Below, piece after piece: positions 18,745 to 26,513 of a DNA stretch of 53,220 bases. Source of the stretch: Anaerolineales bacterium (GTDB taxonomy: Bacteria > Chloroflexota > Anaerolineae > Anaerolineales > Villigracilaceae); assembly GCA_019187665.1 (NCBI GenBank), contig JABARH010000033.1, forward strand, positions 1-53,220. Direction: 5' to 3'. How positions within the stretch are numbered: position 1 is the stretch's first letter; the number at the start of each line of letters is the position of its first letter. Position numbers and translations under genes: made by a program. The notes below the pieces were generated by a model. It saw nothing but the letters and a program-made list of their open reading frames with translations. It had not been told where the DNA came from and did no database searches.

Positions 18745-18774
18745 TTGTATCATTGTATGATTGTACCAATTGTA
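18745..18774. promoter_or_regulatory. Four-fold TTGTA repeat, putative GntR operator and promoter
   Basis: TTGTA occurs at 18745, 18753, 18761 and 18770, i.e. every 8, 8 and 9 bases. Read on the minus strand this gives successive TACAAT boxes that could be the -10 of the regulator gene. The spacing does not match a full helical turn (10.5), so the repeat may be read as two overlapping palindromes. Confidence 0.45.
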
Positions 18775-18899
18775 TGCCTAACGCCTGTTTTGTCAAGCCC
18801 CCTTTCCATCGAATGGGCATTTTGTCGGTTGTGATAGAATCCCCGGCGCATTCGAACAATGTACCGTTAGATACGCGGAGCAATAAAAGGAGGCAGAAA

Positions 18900-19787
18900 A
18901 TGGAACAACAAACTGGCACCTTCGCGGTGAAAAAAGGCCTGGCTCAAATGCTCAAAGGCGGCGTCATCATGGACGTGGTGACCGCTGAGCAGGCGAAGAT
19001 CGCAGAAGATGCAGGCGCGTGCGCCGTGATGGCGCTCGAACGCGTCCCCGCCGATATTCGCGTGCAGGGCGGCGTGGCGCGCATGAGCGACCCCGAATTG
19101 ATCCTCAAGATCATGGACGCGGTGACGATCCCCGTGATGGCAAAGTGCCGCATCGGGCATTTTGTCGAAGCGCAGATTCTCGAATCGCTCGGCGTAGACT
19201 ACATAGACGAATCCGAGGTGCTCACCCCGGCCGATGAGTCCTTCCACATTTTGAAGCATGACTTCAAAGTCCCGTTCGTATGCGGATGCCGCAACCTCGG
19301 CGAGGCGCTTCGCCGCATCGGCGAAGGCGCGGCGATGATTCGCACCAAAGGCGAAGCCGGCACTGGCGACGTGGTCGAAGCCGTCCGGCATGCGCGTACG
19401 GTGATGGGCGAGATCCGCCGCCTGACCACAATGGACGCCGCCGAGTTGATGACCTATTCTAAAGAGATCGGCGCGCCCTATGAACTCGTTAAGGAAACCA
19501 AGGAACTTGGACGCACGCCCGTCGTCAATTTCGCGGCAGGTGGAGTCGCAACTCCTGCCGATGCGGCCTTGATGATGCAACTCGGCGTGGACGGAGTCTT
19601 CGTCGGTTCGGGAATCTTCAAGAGCGGAGATCCATCCAAGCGTGCAGCCGCCATCGTCAAGTCCGTGACACACTATCGCGATGCGTCCATCCTCGCGGAG
19701 GTCAGCAAGAATCTCGGCGAGCCAATGGTCGGGCGCACGGTCGCTCAACTGCCCGAATCCGAAAAAATGGCCGGGCGCGGTTGGTGA
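18900..19787 (+). CDS. pdxS: Pyridoxal 5'-phosphate synthase, lyase subunit PdxS
   Basis: 295 residues. PdxS makes PLP from ribose 5-phosphate, glyceraldehyde 3-phosphate and ammonia. The family hallmarks are present: [42 protein letters not shown] with the catalytic lysine region, [14 protein letters not shown] and [22 protein letters not shown] sits before the ATG at 18900. It is followed by the glutaminase gene pdxT after a 127-base repeat spacer. The pair forms the 24-subunit synthase. The frame runs on upstream to 18705, but that part is not conserved. Confidence 0.97.
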   Translation: MEQQTGTFAVKKGLAQMLKGGVIMDVVTAEQAKIAEDAGACAVMALERVPADIRVQGGVARMSDPELILKIMDAVTIPVMAKCRIGHFVEAQILESLGVDYIDESEVLTPADESFHILKHDFKVPFVCGCRNLGEALRRIGEGAAMIRTKGEAGTGDVVEAVRHARTVMGEIRRLTTMDAAELMTYSKEIGAPYELVKETKELGRTPVVNFAAGGVATPADAALMMQLGVDGVFVGSGIFKSGDPSKRAAAIVKSVTHYRDASILAEVSKNLGEPMVGRTVAQLPESEKMAGRGW

Positions 19788-19797
19788 TTTAACGTAA

Positions 19798-19910
19798 ACA
19801 CGTACACAGGTACACAGGTACACACGTAAACATGTGGACGAACCTGTGTACATGTGTACCTGTGTACATGTGTACCTGTGTACATGTCTACCTGTCTACT
19901 TGTGTACCTA
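19798..19910. repeat. Octamer repeat array, inverted, between pdxS and pdxT
   Basis: The left part (19798-19836) carries ACAGGTAC/ACACGTAC-type octamers and the right part (19842-19910) the reverse complement, GTGTACCT/GTGTACAT. The two halves can form a long hairpin. The array ends four bases before the pdxT ATG. Confidence 0.9.
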
Positions 19911-19914
19911 CCCC

Positions 19915-20493
19915 ATGAAAATTGGTGTCCTCGCCCTGCAGGGCGATTTCGCAGAACACATCGCCACCCTCAAACGCCTCGGCGTCGAGACCCGTGAAGT
20001 GCGCCTGCCCGAAAATCTTACAGGTCTCGACGGCTTGATCATCCCCGGCGGCGAATCCACCACCATCGGCAAACTTGCCACCGACTTCAATTTAATGGAA
20101 CCTTTGCGCCAGTTCGGCAAAGCACATACCGTTTGGGGCACCTGCGCGGGCGCAATCTTTCTCTCCAAAGATGTGAGCCGCCCGCAACCCCTGCTGGGCA
20201 TCATGGACATCAAAGTCGAGCGCAACGCGTTTGGACGTCAGACCGATTCGTTCGAGTCTGACCTCGACATCCACGAACTCAAGCAAGCCACCAACTCATC
20301 GCACCCGTATCACGCATTTTTCATCCGCGCGCCCATCATCGAATCGGTCAGCGGCAGCGCAAAGATTCTTGCGACGCTGCCCGATGGCCGCATCGTCGCC
20401 GCACAACAGGGACACCTGCTTGCCACCTCGTTCCATCCCGAACTGACCGGCGACACACGCTTCCACGAATATTTTCTTTCGCTTGCGAGTTGA
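19915..20493 (+). CDS. pdxT: Pyridoxal 5'-phosphate synthase, glutaminase subunit PdxT
   Basis: 192 residues from the ATG at 19915. The frame extends upstream into the octamer repeat, giving a Cys/Val/Tyr-rich low-complexity stretch that I do not count. The class-I glutaminase features are clear: GVLALQGDFAEH, LIIPGGESTTIGKL, the nucleophile Cys in WGTCAGAIFLS, and the His/Glu pair in ATSFHPELTGD. PdxT supplies ammonia to PdxS. No ribosome site is visible next to this ATG; translation may depend on coupling or on structure in the repeat. Confidence 0.95.
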   Translation: MKIGVLALQGDFAEHIATLKRLGVETREVRLPENLTGLDGLIIPGGESTTIGKLATDFNLMEPLRQFGKAHTVWGTCAGAIFLSKDVSRPQPLLGIMDIKVERNAFGRQTDSFESDLDIHELKQATNSSHPYHAFFIRAPIIESVSGSAKILATLPDGRIVAAQQGHLLATSFHPELTGDTRFHEYFLSLAS

Positions 20494-20508
20494 CGACTTA
20501 AGTCGTCA
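20491..20508. repeat. Perfect 18-bp palindrome over the pdxT stop codon
   Basis: TGACGACTTAAGTCGTCA is fully self-complementary and includes the TGA of pdxT. It may act as an attenuator or as a member of the short palindromes seen elsewhere in the window. Confidence 0.5.
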
Positions 20509-20517
20509 TTACATGGC

Positions 20518-21435
20518 ATGAACATCCGCCCGCTCGATCTGCTCGACCTTCCCTCCCTCGCACGTTATCGCAACGACGCGCTCATGCTCGATGCCGTGCG
20601 CGCCATCACGCGCGGCAATCCGCTCAGCACGGCCGGATTTCTTTCGCACTTCAACCCCGCCCGTCACGTTTACACTGCCATCACAAAACAAAATGGAGAT
20701 TCCCTGCTGGGAAGCGTGATCCACACCCCCGGCGAGTCTCACGCCCGACTCCTCTACCTCGCCCCATCAACGCATCTGACTCACCCAGAGATGCCGCTGC
20801 TCATCGAGCATCTCGCTGCCCAAGCCGGGACGTGGAGCGCCTTCCATGTCATCGCCGAAGTGGACGAAACCAGCAACGCCTTCCCCGCGCTGCGCTCCGC
20901 AGGCTTCGCCGTCTACGCATGGCAGAGAATGTGGGACGTTTCATCTGTGGCAGGCTCCAATTCGGGGTCAGAGTGGAAGCGTGTTCGCGAGGTGAACATC
21001 CCTGCGGTGCAGAGTCTCTATCACCAGATCGTCCCACCTCTCCTCCAACCTATCGAGCCGCCTCCGCGCCGCGCGGGCGGATTCATTTGCAGCGAAGATA
21101 TGAAGTGTCACGTCAGTCCAATCTCCGGCGCGTTGGGCATTGTGCTGACGCCGCTCGTTCATCCCGATGCGACCGGCGTGGAATCCAAACTCGCTTCGCT
21201 GCTTGCCGCTCTGCCCGACCGACGCGGGCGTCCCGTGTATCTGTGTGTGCGTTCATATCAAACCTGGCTTGAGCCCGCGCTTGAGGATCTCGGCGCAAAA
21301 GCCAGCGCGCGTCAGGCCGTGATGGTGAAGCATCTCGCGCGGCTAGTGAAGGAAGAACAGGCTGTGCGCGCGACGCAACCCGCAGGCATAAGCGTCCAGC
21401 CTTCTCGGGTCAGCCGGGCACAGATCAAAAAATAA
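20518..21435 (+). CDS. Hypothetical protein with GNAT-like segments
   Basis: 305 residues, in the pdx gene run. The N-terminal MNIRPLDLLDLPSLARYR start and a middle segment (EVDETSNAFPALRSAGFAVYAWQRMW) match the first strand and the C-terminal hairpin of GNAT acetyltransferases, but the acetyl-CoA P-loop (Q/R-x-x-G-x-G/A) is not obvious. It could be a degenerate or acyl-CoA-independent GNAT. It lies 24 bases after the pdxT stop and before the R3H ATPase, so it may share the transcript. Function unknown. Confidence 0.6.
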   Translation: MNIRPLDLLDLPSLARYRNDALMLDAVRAITRGNPLSTAGFLSHFNPARHVYTAITKQNGDSLLGSVIHTPGESHARLLYLAPSTHLTHPEMPLLIEHLAAQAGTWSAFHVIAEVDETSNAFPALRSAGFAVYAWQRMWDVSSVAGSNSGSEWKRVREVNIPAVQSLYHQIVPPLLQPIEPPPRRAGGFICSEDMKCHVSPISGALGIVLTPLVHPDATGVESKLASLLAALPDRRGRPVYLCVRSYQTWLEPALEDLGAKASARQAVMVKHLARLVKEEQAVRATQPAGISVQPSRVSRAQIKK

Positions 21436-21599
21436 TTGCGATAAAACGACACGGGGAGGAAAATCGAAATCTCGTATAATATGCCCAGATTTAAAGATGG
21501 GTAGGTACGCCGCCATGATTCACTCCTTTTAACCCCTCATCGTATCCGCCGCAGATCGTTCGCGGCTCAATTGGCTTCGCCTCTTAAGCGTCAATCGTC

Positions 21600-21644
21600 A
21601 CCTGAAACGTGGAACTTGAAACGTGACACCTGAAACCTGAAACT
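21600..21644 (+). repeat. Short imperfect repeat before the R3H ATPase start
   Basis: CCTGAAACGTGGAACTTGAAA-type words repeat (five GAAAC blocks and three CCTGAAAC blocks) in 45 bases directly in front of the ATG at 21645. Each block is 7-12 bases. Confidence 0.6.
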
Positions 21645-23273
21645 ATGACTCAAAAAAACATCACAGACGATCTGGACGCCCTGCTGGACGTCCTCCCCGC
21701 CACTGTGCGGCATTCTGTCGAAAAAGCAAACGACAGCGAAAACCTGCTCGAGATCATCCTCGACCTCGGACGCGTTCCGACGGCGCGCTTCGTGGAACGC
21801 GAGATCAACCTGCGCGAGGCGGAAGTCTCGCGCACCGAAATTGACTACGTGGATGAGCGCGTCGGCGACTTCGACGCGGACAACCGCTCCGGCATCGAAC
21901 GCACTCTGCATCGCATCTCCGCCATCCGCAACCGGCGCGGCGCGGTTGTCGGCTTAACCTTGCGTGTCGGTCGCGCGGTCTACGGCACGGTGGACATCAT
22001 CCAGGACATCATCGAGTCGGGCAAGTCCGTGCTGATCCTCGGACGCCCCGGCGTGGGCAAGACCACCCTCCTGCGCGAAGCCGCGCGCATCCTCGCCGAA
22101 AACAAACGCGTCGTCATCGTGGATACCTCCAACGAGATCGGCGGCGACGGCGACGTGCCGCATCCCGCCGTGGGCAAGGCGCGCCGCATGCAAGTGCGCG
22201 AGCCGATGCTGCAACACGAGGTGATGATCGAGGCGGTCGAGAATCACAACCCCGAGGTGATCGTCATTGACGAGATCGGGCGCGAACTCGAAGCGCAAGC
22301 CGCGCGCACCATCGCCGAACGCGGCGTGCAACTGATCGGCACCGCGCACGGTCAAACGCTCGACAATCTTTTGCTCAACCCAACCCTCAGCGACCTCGTC
22401 GGCGGCATCGAAGCCGTGACTCTTTCCGATGAGGAGGCGCGCCGCCGCGGCACACAAAAAACCGTCCTCGAACGCCGCGCTCCGCCCACCTTCGACGTGC
22501 TGATCGAGATTCAAACCCGCGACCGCTTCGCCGTCCACACCGACATCATGGCTTCGGTCGATTCACTCCTGCGCGGCTTCCCTCTCCCGCCAGAGATTCG
22601 CACACGCGACTCGGATGGCAGGATCAAGATCGAAAAAGCCGCGCCCGTTTCCTCGTCGAGGGTGGATGCGAAAGACACAACGAAAATTTCGCGCCGCACG
22701 CGGACCGTCTCCGATCAGACTCCGTCCAAGCCTGCTCCGGTTTCTCCGGCTTCGTCCTCCGCCCGTTCTGAATCGCCCACCCCGGTGACCGGCGCGATGG
22801 CGATCAAAGCCATCCGCATCTATCCCTATGGTGTGGCGCGCAACCGACTGCAACAAGCCGCGAAGCGATTCGGCGTCCCCGCCATCATCGTACGCGAAGC
22901 GGACGAAGCCGACGCGCTCGTGACGCTGCGCTCGTATTACCGCGACCGTCAAGCCACAGTGATGGATGCGGAGGCGCGCGGGATTCCGATCTATGTTCTG
23001 CGCGCAAACACCGTGGCGCAAGTGGAACAATTCATGGGCGACATCTTCCAACTGCCGCAGGAGGGCGCGAGCGGAAGTAGTGAGATTGACAGCGTGCGCG
23101 ACCAGACGCAAGCCGCCATCTCCGCCGTCCTCAACGGCGAACGCTGGGTAGACTTGCCCCCAGGTCCGTCGCTTGTGCGACGCCTCCAACACGAAATGGC
23201 GCGCAGCGCTGAGTTGGTTTCACATTCATACGGCAAGGAACCGCGCAGGCATGTGAGGATTTTCCGCGAGTAG
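21645..23273 (+). CDS. R3H-domain AAA ATPase, SpoIIIAA/Ycf45-like
   Basis: 542 residues. The N-terminal half is a SpoIIIAA/Ycf45-type ATPase with Walker A LGRPGVGKTT (about 132-141) and Walker B EVIVIDEIG (about 204-212), plus sensor-like sequence GTAHGQTLDN. A Pro/Ser/Thr-rich linker (about 325-375) leads to a second domain and a C-terminal R3H-like nucleic-acid-binding segment (LVRRLQHEMARSAELVSHS). Cyanobacterial and plastid relatives (Ycf45) have no settled function; single-stranded nucleic acid binding is inferred from R3H. It is preceded by a repeat and not by a ribosome site. Confidence 0.85.
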   Translation: MTQKNITDDLDALLDVLPATVRHSVEKANDSENLLEIILDLGRVPTARFVEREINLREAEVSRTEIDYVDERVGDFDADNRSGIERTLHRISAIRNRRGAVVGLTLRVGRAVYGTVDIIQDIIESGKSVLILGRPGVGKTTLLREAARILAENKRVVIVDTSNEIGGDGDVPHPAVGKARRMQVREPMLQHEVMIEAVENHNPEVIVIDEIGRELEAQAARTIAERGVQLIGTAHGQTLDNLLLNPTLSDLVGGIEAVTLSDEEARRRGTQKTVLERRAPPTFDVLIEIQTRDRFAVHTDIMASVDSLLRGFPLPPEIRTRDSDGRIKIEKAAPVSSSRVDAKDTTKISRRTRTVSDQTPSKPAPVSPASSSARSESPTPVTGAMAIKAIRIYPYGVARNRLQQAAKRFGVPAIIVREADEADALVTLRSYYRDRQATVMDAEARGIPIYVLRANTVAQVEQFMGDIFQLPQEGASGSSEIDSVRDQTQAAISAVLNGERWVDLPPGPSLVRRLQHEMARSAELVSHSYGKEPRRHVRIFRE

Positions 23274-23277
23274 TGAA

Positions 23278-23337
23278 TGTAGACAGGTACACAAGTAGAC
23301 ACGTGGCTTGTGTACCTGTTTACGTGTGTACCTATAT
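23278..23337. repeat. Octamer repeat spacer before tmk
   Basis: GTAGACAGGTACACAAGTAGACACG on the left is answered by CTTGTGTACCTGTTTACGTG on the right; AGGTACACAAG and CTTGTGTACCT are exact inverted copies. It ends ten bases before the tmk ATG. Confidence 0.8.
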
Positions 23338-23347
23338 ACCCTCCCCC

Positions 23348-23968
23348 ATGTTCATCACCCTCGAAGGACCCGAAGGCTCAGGCAAGACCTCGCACATCCC
23401 GTATCTCGTGGAATACCTCCGCGAAAAGGGACATGTTGTGTTCCCCACGCGCGAGCCAGGCGGCACGTCCATTGGCGAGCAGATACGCGAAGTGATCCAT
23501 GATCTGAAAAACGTGGAGATGCATCCGCGCGCTGAGACTCTCCTCTACCAAGCCGCGCGCGCTCAAATCGTGGAGCAGGTCATCAAGCCGCGTCTCGCCG
23601 ACGGGGAAATTGTCATCTCCGACCGCTACTACGACTCGACGATTGCCTATCAAGGCTACGGGCATCAACAAGACTTGGAGCAAGTCCGCGGGTTGGTGAA
23701 GTACGCGACGGGAGGACTTGTCCCTGATCTGACGGTGTTGCTGGATGTGGACGTGGAAGAAGGACTCAGACGAAAGAAGAAAGATGACGAATGGAATCGC
23801 ATGGACGCGTACACCGTCGAATTCCATCAACGCGTCCGCGCGGGGTATTTGGAGATGGTGAAAGCGGAACCAGGTCGCTGGGCGGTGGTGGATGCGGGGC
23901 AGAAGTGGCAGTCCGTGCAGGAGGGGTTGAGGATGATAATTTTGAAAAAGGTAGTGAGGTCAAAATGA
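23348..23968 (+). CDS. tmk: Thymidylate kinase
   Basis: 206 residues from the ATG at 23348, the normal Tmk length. P-loop EGPEGSGKTS (about 6-15), the DRX-type motif in ISDRYYDSTIAYQGYG (about 95-110), and TREPGGTSIG with the dTMP-binding Arg are present. The lid region RRKKKDDEWNRMD is basic. The enzyme makes dTDP from dTMP and ATP. An upstream octamer spacer replaces a normal leader, with no ribosome site. The TGA stop overlaps the ATG of the next gene. Confidence 0.95.
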   Translation: MFITLEGPEGSGKTSHIPYLVEYLREKGHVVFPTREPGGTSIGEQIREVIHDLKNVEMHPRAETLLYQAARAQIVEQVIKPRLADGEIVISDRYYDSTIAYQGYGHQQDLEQVRGLVKYATGGLVPDLTVLLDVDVEEGLRRKKKDDEWNRMDAYTVEFHQRVRAGYLEMVKAEPGRWAVVDAGQKWQSVQEGLRMIILKKVVRSK

Positions 23969-24462
23969 GTGAAAGACCAGTTAATCACAAAGAACTGTTG
24001 TCTCTTATTTCCCGCGAATGGGACAGCCTCATGGACGAGGTCTCCCGCCTCGACGAAACGCAGATGACCACACCGGACGCGGGCGGATGGTCGCCGAAGG
24101 ATAACCTCGCGCATCTTACCGAATGGATGAACATCCTGCTCGGCTATCACATGGATAAACGTCCGGCGCACGAGGTGTTCGGCGTCGCGCCGGAAGTGGT
24201 GGAAGGGTGGGACTTTGACCGCATCAACCAGGTTTTGTTTGAGCGCAATCAACCGCGCTCGACGAACGATGTGATCGGGGAGATGAAAAAAGTGTATGCT
24301 CAAGTGGTGGAGCGACTCACGTCCACGCCGTTTGAAGATTTGTTGAAACCGCGCCATCCGCAGAATCCGGCAAGCGGCAACGTGCTCGATTCGGTCATTG
24401 GCGACACGTACGAACATTTCGCGGAGCATCGCGAAACCATGCAGAAAAATCGCAGACGATGA
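23965..24462 (+). CDS. DinB/ClbS (DfsB)-like four-helix protein
   Basis: 165 residues starting at the ATG that overlaps the tmk stop (ATGA). The helical pattern, with MDEVSRLDETQMTTPDAGGWSPKDNLAHLTEWM and a final YEHFAEHRE, is that of the DfsB/ClbS branch of the DinB fold. ClbS hydrolyses the genotoxin colibactin, while others bind metals through three His; here His residues are present in the NLAHLTEW and YEHFAEH segments. Function in this organism is unknown. It is translationally coupled to tmk and to the YbaK gene after it. Confidence 0.8.
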   Translation: MSERPVNHKELLSLISREWDSLMDEVSRLDETQMTTPDAGGWSPKDNLAHLTEWMNILLGYHMDKRPAHEVFGVAPEVVEGWDFDRINQVLFERNQPRSTNDVIGEMKKVYAQVVERLTSTPFEDLLKPRHPQNPASGNVLDSVIGDTYEHFAEHRETMQKNRRR

Positions 24463-24944
24463 TCCAGCTACCCGCGCACGACCATCTCGACAACCTCGGC
24501 ATCCCCTATCAACGCGCGGAATTTTCGCCGGAGATCGAAAAGGGCGCGGCCTCCGTTGCGAATGCGCTGGGCTATCCCGAACGGCAGATGATCAAGACGC
24601 TGATCTTCGAGTTGGATACTGGAGAGCGTATCCTCGTCATGGTGGGCGCGGACCAGAACATCGTCTCGGGCAACTTGAAAAAAGCCGCGGGGTCGAGAAA
24701 TATCAAGATGGCCTCCCCCGAAGCGGTCAAGGAAACGACCGGGTACGTCATCGGCTCGATCCCCCCGTTTGGCTGGCAGCCCGCAGGATTCCGCACCTTC
24801 CTCGAATCGTCCCTGATGGGCGAATCCATCCTCGGCGTTGGGACGGGCAAATGGGGGCATGAAATCCTGATTACGCCGCAGGACCTGGTCCAAGCCAGCG
24901 GCGCGAGGGCGGTCAATCTCGTCGTGCGCGAAAACCCCGCCTGA
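24459..24944 (+). CDS. YbaK/EbsC-type aminoacyl-tRNA deacylase
   Basis: 161 residues. The YbaK/ProX fold is shown by EKGAASVANALGYPERQMIKTLIF (with the conserved Lys), MASPEAVKETTGYVIGSIPPFG and the late VVRENPA. These proteins remove wrongly attached amino acids, often Cys from tRNA-Pro. The start codon overlaps the previous stop (ATGA). It ends a tmk-DinB-YbaK transcript. Confidence 0.9.
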   Translation: MIQLPAHDHLDNLGIPYQRAEFSPEIEKGAASVANALGYPERQMIKTLIFELDTGERILVMVGADQNIVSGNLKKAAGSRNIKMASPEAVKETTGYVIGSIPPFGWQPAGFRTFLESSLMGESILGVGTGKWGHEILITPQDLVQASGARAVNLVVRENPA

Positions 24945-24972
24945 AAACAGACCCTTTTCATAACTCGCGTGT

Positions 24973-24978
24973 TATACT
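24973..24978 (+). promoter_or_regulatory. -10 box (TATACT) for the RRM gene
   Basis: TATACT lies about 97 bases before the RRM ATG. Together with a GCCCGC-AAT-GCGGGC hairpin at about 25044-25058 it gives a structured 5' leader resembling that of cold-inducible RNA-binding protein genes. Confidence 0.45.
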
Positions 24979-25074
24979 TTGTGTATCGTCAAACAGGGGT
25001 TTGGCTGACTCGACTGAGGTCATCGAACGCCTGCATTTTCCCGGCCCGCAATGCGGGCAACTGTTAGGAGACCT

Positions 25075-25419
25075 ATGGAATCGAAGTTGTACGTCGGCAA
25101 CCTGCCCTACTCAGCCACTGAAGAAGAGCTGAGCGCCATCTTTTCAAAGGCAGGCACCGTGACCTCGGTGGCAATCATCAAAGATCGCGAATCGGGTCGT
25201 TCGAAAGGTTTTGCCTTCGTTGAAATGAGCACCGCCGACGAGGCGCAAAAGGCCATCTCCACGTTGAACAACTACAACATGGGCGGGCGCGATCTGCGCG
25301 TCAGCATCGCCCGTCCGCGTGAAGAAGGCGGCCGCGGCTTCGGCGGCGGCGGCGGGCGCGGCGGCGGGCGCGGCAACCGCGGAGGCTATGGCGGCGGTCA
25401 ACGCCGCAACGACTACTAG
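25075..25419 (+). CDS. RNA-binding RRM protein with Gly/Arg tail
   Basis: 114 residues. One RNA-recognition motif: RNP2 KLYVGNLPY (about 4-12) and RNP1 SKGFAFVEM (about 43-51). The last 30 residues are a Gly-Arg tail (GGGRGGGRGNRGGYGGG), like cyanobacterial Rbp proteins induced by cold. TTAGGAGACCT precedes the ATG at 25075. A strong terminator follows. Its partner at 25459 is convergent. It probably acts as an RNA chaperone alongside the cold-shock protein. Confidence 0.95.
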   Translation: MESKLYVGNLPYSATEEELSAIFSKAGTVTSVAIIKDRESGRSKGFAFVEMSTADEAQKAISTLNNYNMGGRDLRVSIARPREEGGRGFGGGGGRGGGRGNRGGYGGGQRRNDY

Positions 25420-25426
25420 CAGAATC

Positions 25427-25460
25427 AAAATCCCCGGTCTTGTGAGACCGGGGATTTTTT
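25427..25460. terminator. Bidirectional terminator between RRM and FmdB genes
   Basis: AATCCCCGGTCT pairs with AGACCGGGGATT around TGTG, with A and T runs on both sides. It serves the RRM gene on the plus strand and the FmdB gene on the minus strand. Confidence 0.9.
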
Positions 25461-25848
25461 ATAGATCGTCGTCAAAAGCCGCGCTCGCGTTACCCAGTTC
25501 TGGCGCTTCTTTTTCAATTTCATCCGGGCTTTGGCCAGACTCGAGACGGCTCACCACATCGTCGAATTCCGGCGGCAGGTCTTCGCCCATTTCGTTTCCC
25601 ATTTTCCGCATCATTTTTCCCAGCGCTTTCGGATCGTCCTCGAGACCTTCGAGGTTGCCGAAGTCGCTTTCCATATTATCCATGCGCGCCTCCTGCGATT
25701 TGGCGATACGCACCTTCGTCATTCGGCGGCGCACCTGGTCGCTGCTGCAATGCACGCAATTCACAGATTTTTTTCCGTACTCATTGTAGGTCAGGAATAC
25801 TTCGAATCGCTGGTGGCAGGTCTGGCAGATGAAATCGTAAATTGGCAT
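25459..25848 (-). CDS. FmdB-family zinc-ribbon protein
   Basis: 129 residues. The N-terminal ribbon MPIYDFICQTCHQRFEV with CQTC and CVHC is the FmdB-type regulatory zinc ribbon; the rest is acidic with a region rich in Met, Gly and Glu. The FmdB family is found beside many genes and its function is not settled. A TAAAAT box ends six bases before the ATG, so the message may be leaderless. The gene is divergent from gmk, whose own -10 lies 15 bases away. Confidence 0.85.
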   Translation of the reverse strand: MPIYDFICQTCHQRFEVFLTYNEYGKKSVNCVHCSSDQVRRRMTKVRIAKSQEARMDNMESDFGNLEGLEDDPKALGKMMRKMGNEMGEDLPPEFDDVVSRLESGQSPDEIEKEAPELGNASAAFDDDL

Positions 25849-25854
25849 GAGGTA

Positions 25855-25860
25855 ATTTTA
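25855..25860 (-). promoter_or_regulatory. -10 box (TAAAAT) 6 nt before the FmdB-type ATG
   Basis: Minus-strand TAAAAT ends six bases before the start codon at 25848, the leaderless spacing seen for several genes here. Confidence 0.45.
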
Positions 25861-25874
25861 ACCCATCTTTCAGG

Positions 25875-25880
25875 TACAAT
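25875..25880 (+). promoter_or_regulatory. -10 box (TACAAT) 6 nt before the gmk ATG
   Basis: TACAAT ends six bases before the ATG at 25887, with no ribosome site between. Divergent -10 boxes lie 15 bases apart. Confidence 0.5.
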
Positions 25881-25886
25881 AACGAC

Positions 25887-26513
25887 ATGTCCTCCTCCGA
25901 AGCCAAATTCGACCTGCCTCATTCTCATCCCCTGCTCATTGTCATCTCCGGCCCCTCCGGCGTGGGCAAAGATACCGTGATCCAATACATGATGGAACGC
26001 GGCATGCCGTTCCACTTTGTGGTCACGGCCACTACGCGTCCCGTGCGTCCAGACGAAGTTCACGGCCGCGACTATTGGTTCGTGAGCAAGGAGGAGTTCG
26101 CGCGCATGATCGAAGCGGACGAGTTGATCGAATACGCCATGGTCTACGGTGATTATAAAGGCATTCCAAAACAACAAGTGCGCGAAGCGCTCTCCAGCGG
26201 CAAGGATGTGGTGCTGCGCATTGATGTGCAGGGCGCCGAAACCATTCGCAAGCTCGCGTCCGGGGCGCTGTTGATCTTCATCACCACCAACAGCGAGGAG
26301 GAACTGGTGCGCCGCCTCGAAACACGCAAGACCGAAACGCTTGAAGAACTCAAACTGCGCATCGCCACCGCGCGCAAGGAACTCCAGCGCATCGGAGCGT
26401 TCGACTACGTCATCGTCAATCACGATTTCCACCTCGACGACACGGTTGCGGCGATCCGCTCCATCATTGACGCAGAACATCATCGCGTGGAACCGCGCGT
26501 GGTATCGCTGTGA
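25887..26513 (+). CDS. gmk: Guanylate kinase
   Basis: 208 residues. P-loop SGPSGVGKDTV, the GMP-binding TTRPVRPDEVHGRDYWFVS and the late ITTNSEEELVRRLETRKTE match Gmk. It phosphorylates GMP with ATP. The ATG at 25887 is close to a TACAAT -10. The stop codon TGA overlaps the GTG of the next gene. Confidence 0.95.
   Translation: MSSSEAKFDLPHSHPLLIVISGPSGVGKDTVIQYMMERGMPFHFVVTATTRPVRPDEVHGRDYWFVSKEEFARMIEADELIEYAMVYGDYKGIPKQQVREALSSGKDVVLRIDVQGAETIRKLASGALLIFITTNSEEELVRRLETRKTETLEELKLRIATARKELQRIGAFDYVIVNHDFHLDDTVAAIRSIIDAEHHRVEPRVVSL

Noticed and set aside
18705..18899. Extension of PdxS upstream of 18900
   Set aside because: The ribosome site AAAGGAGG and the family start both fix the ATG at 18900.
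19834..19914. PdxT N-terminal extension rich in Cys, Val and Tyr
   Set aside because: It is the translation of the octamer repeat; the family starts at MKIGVLALQGD.
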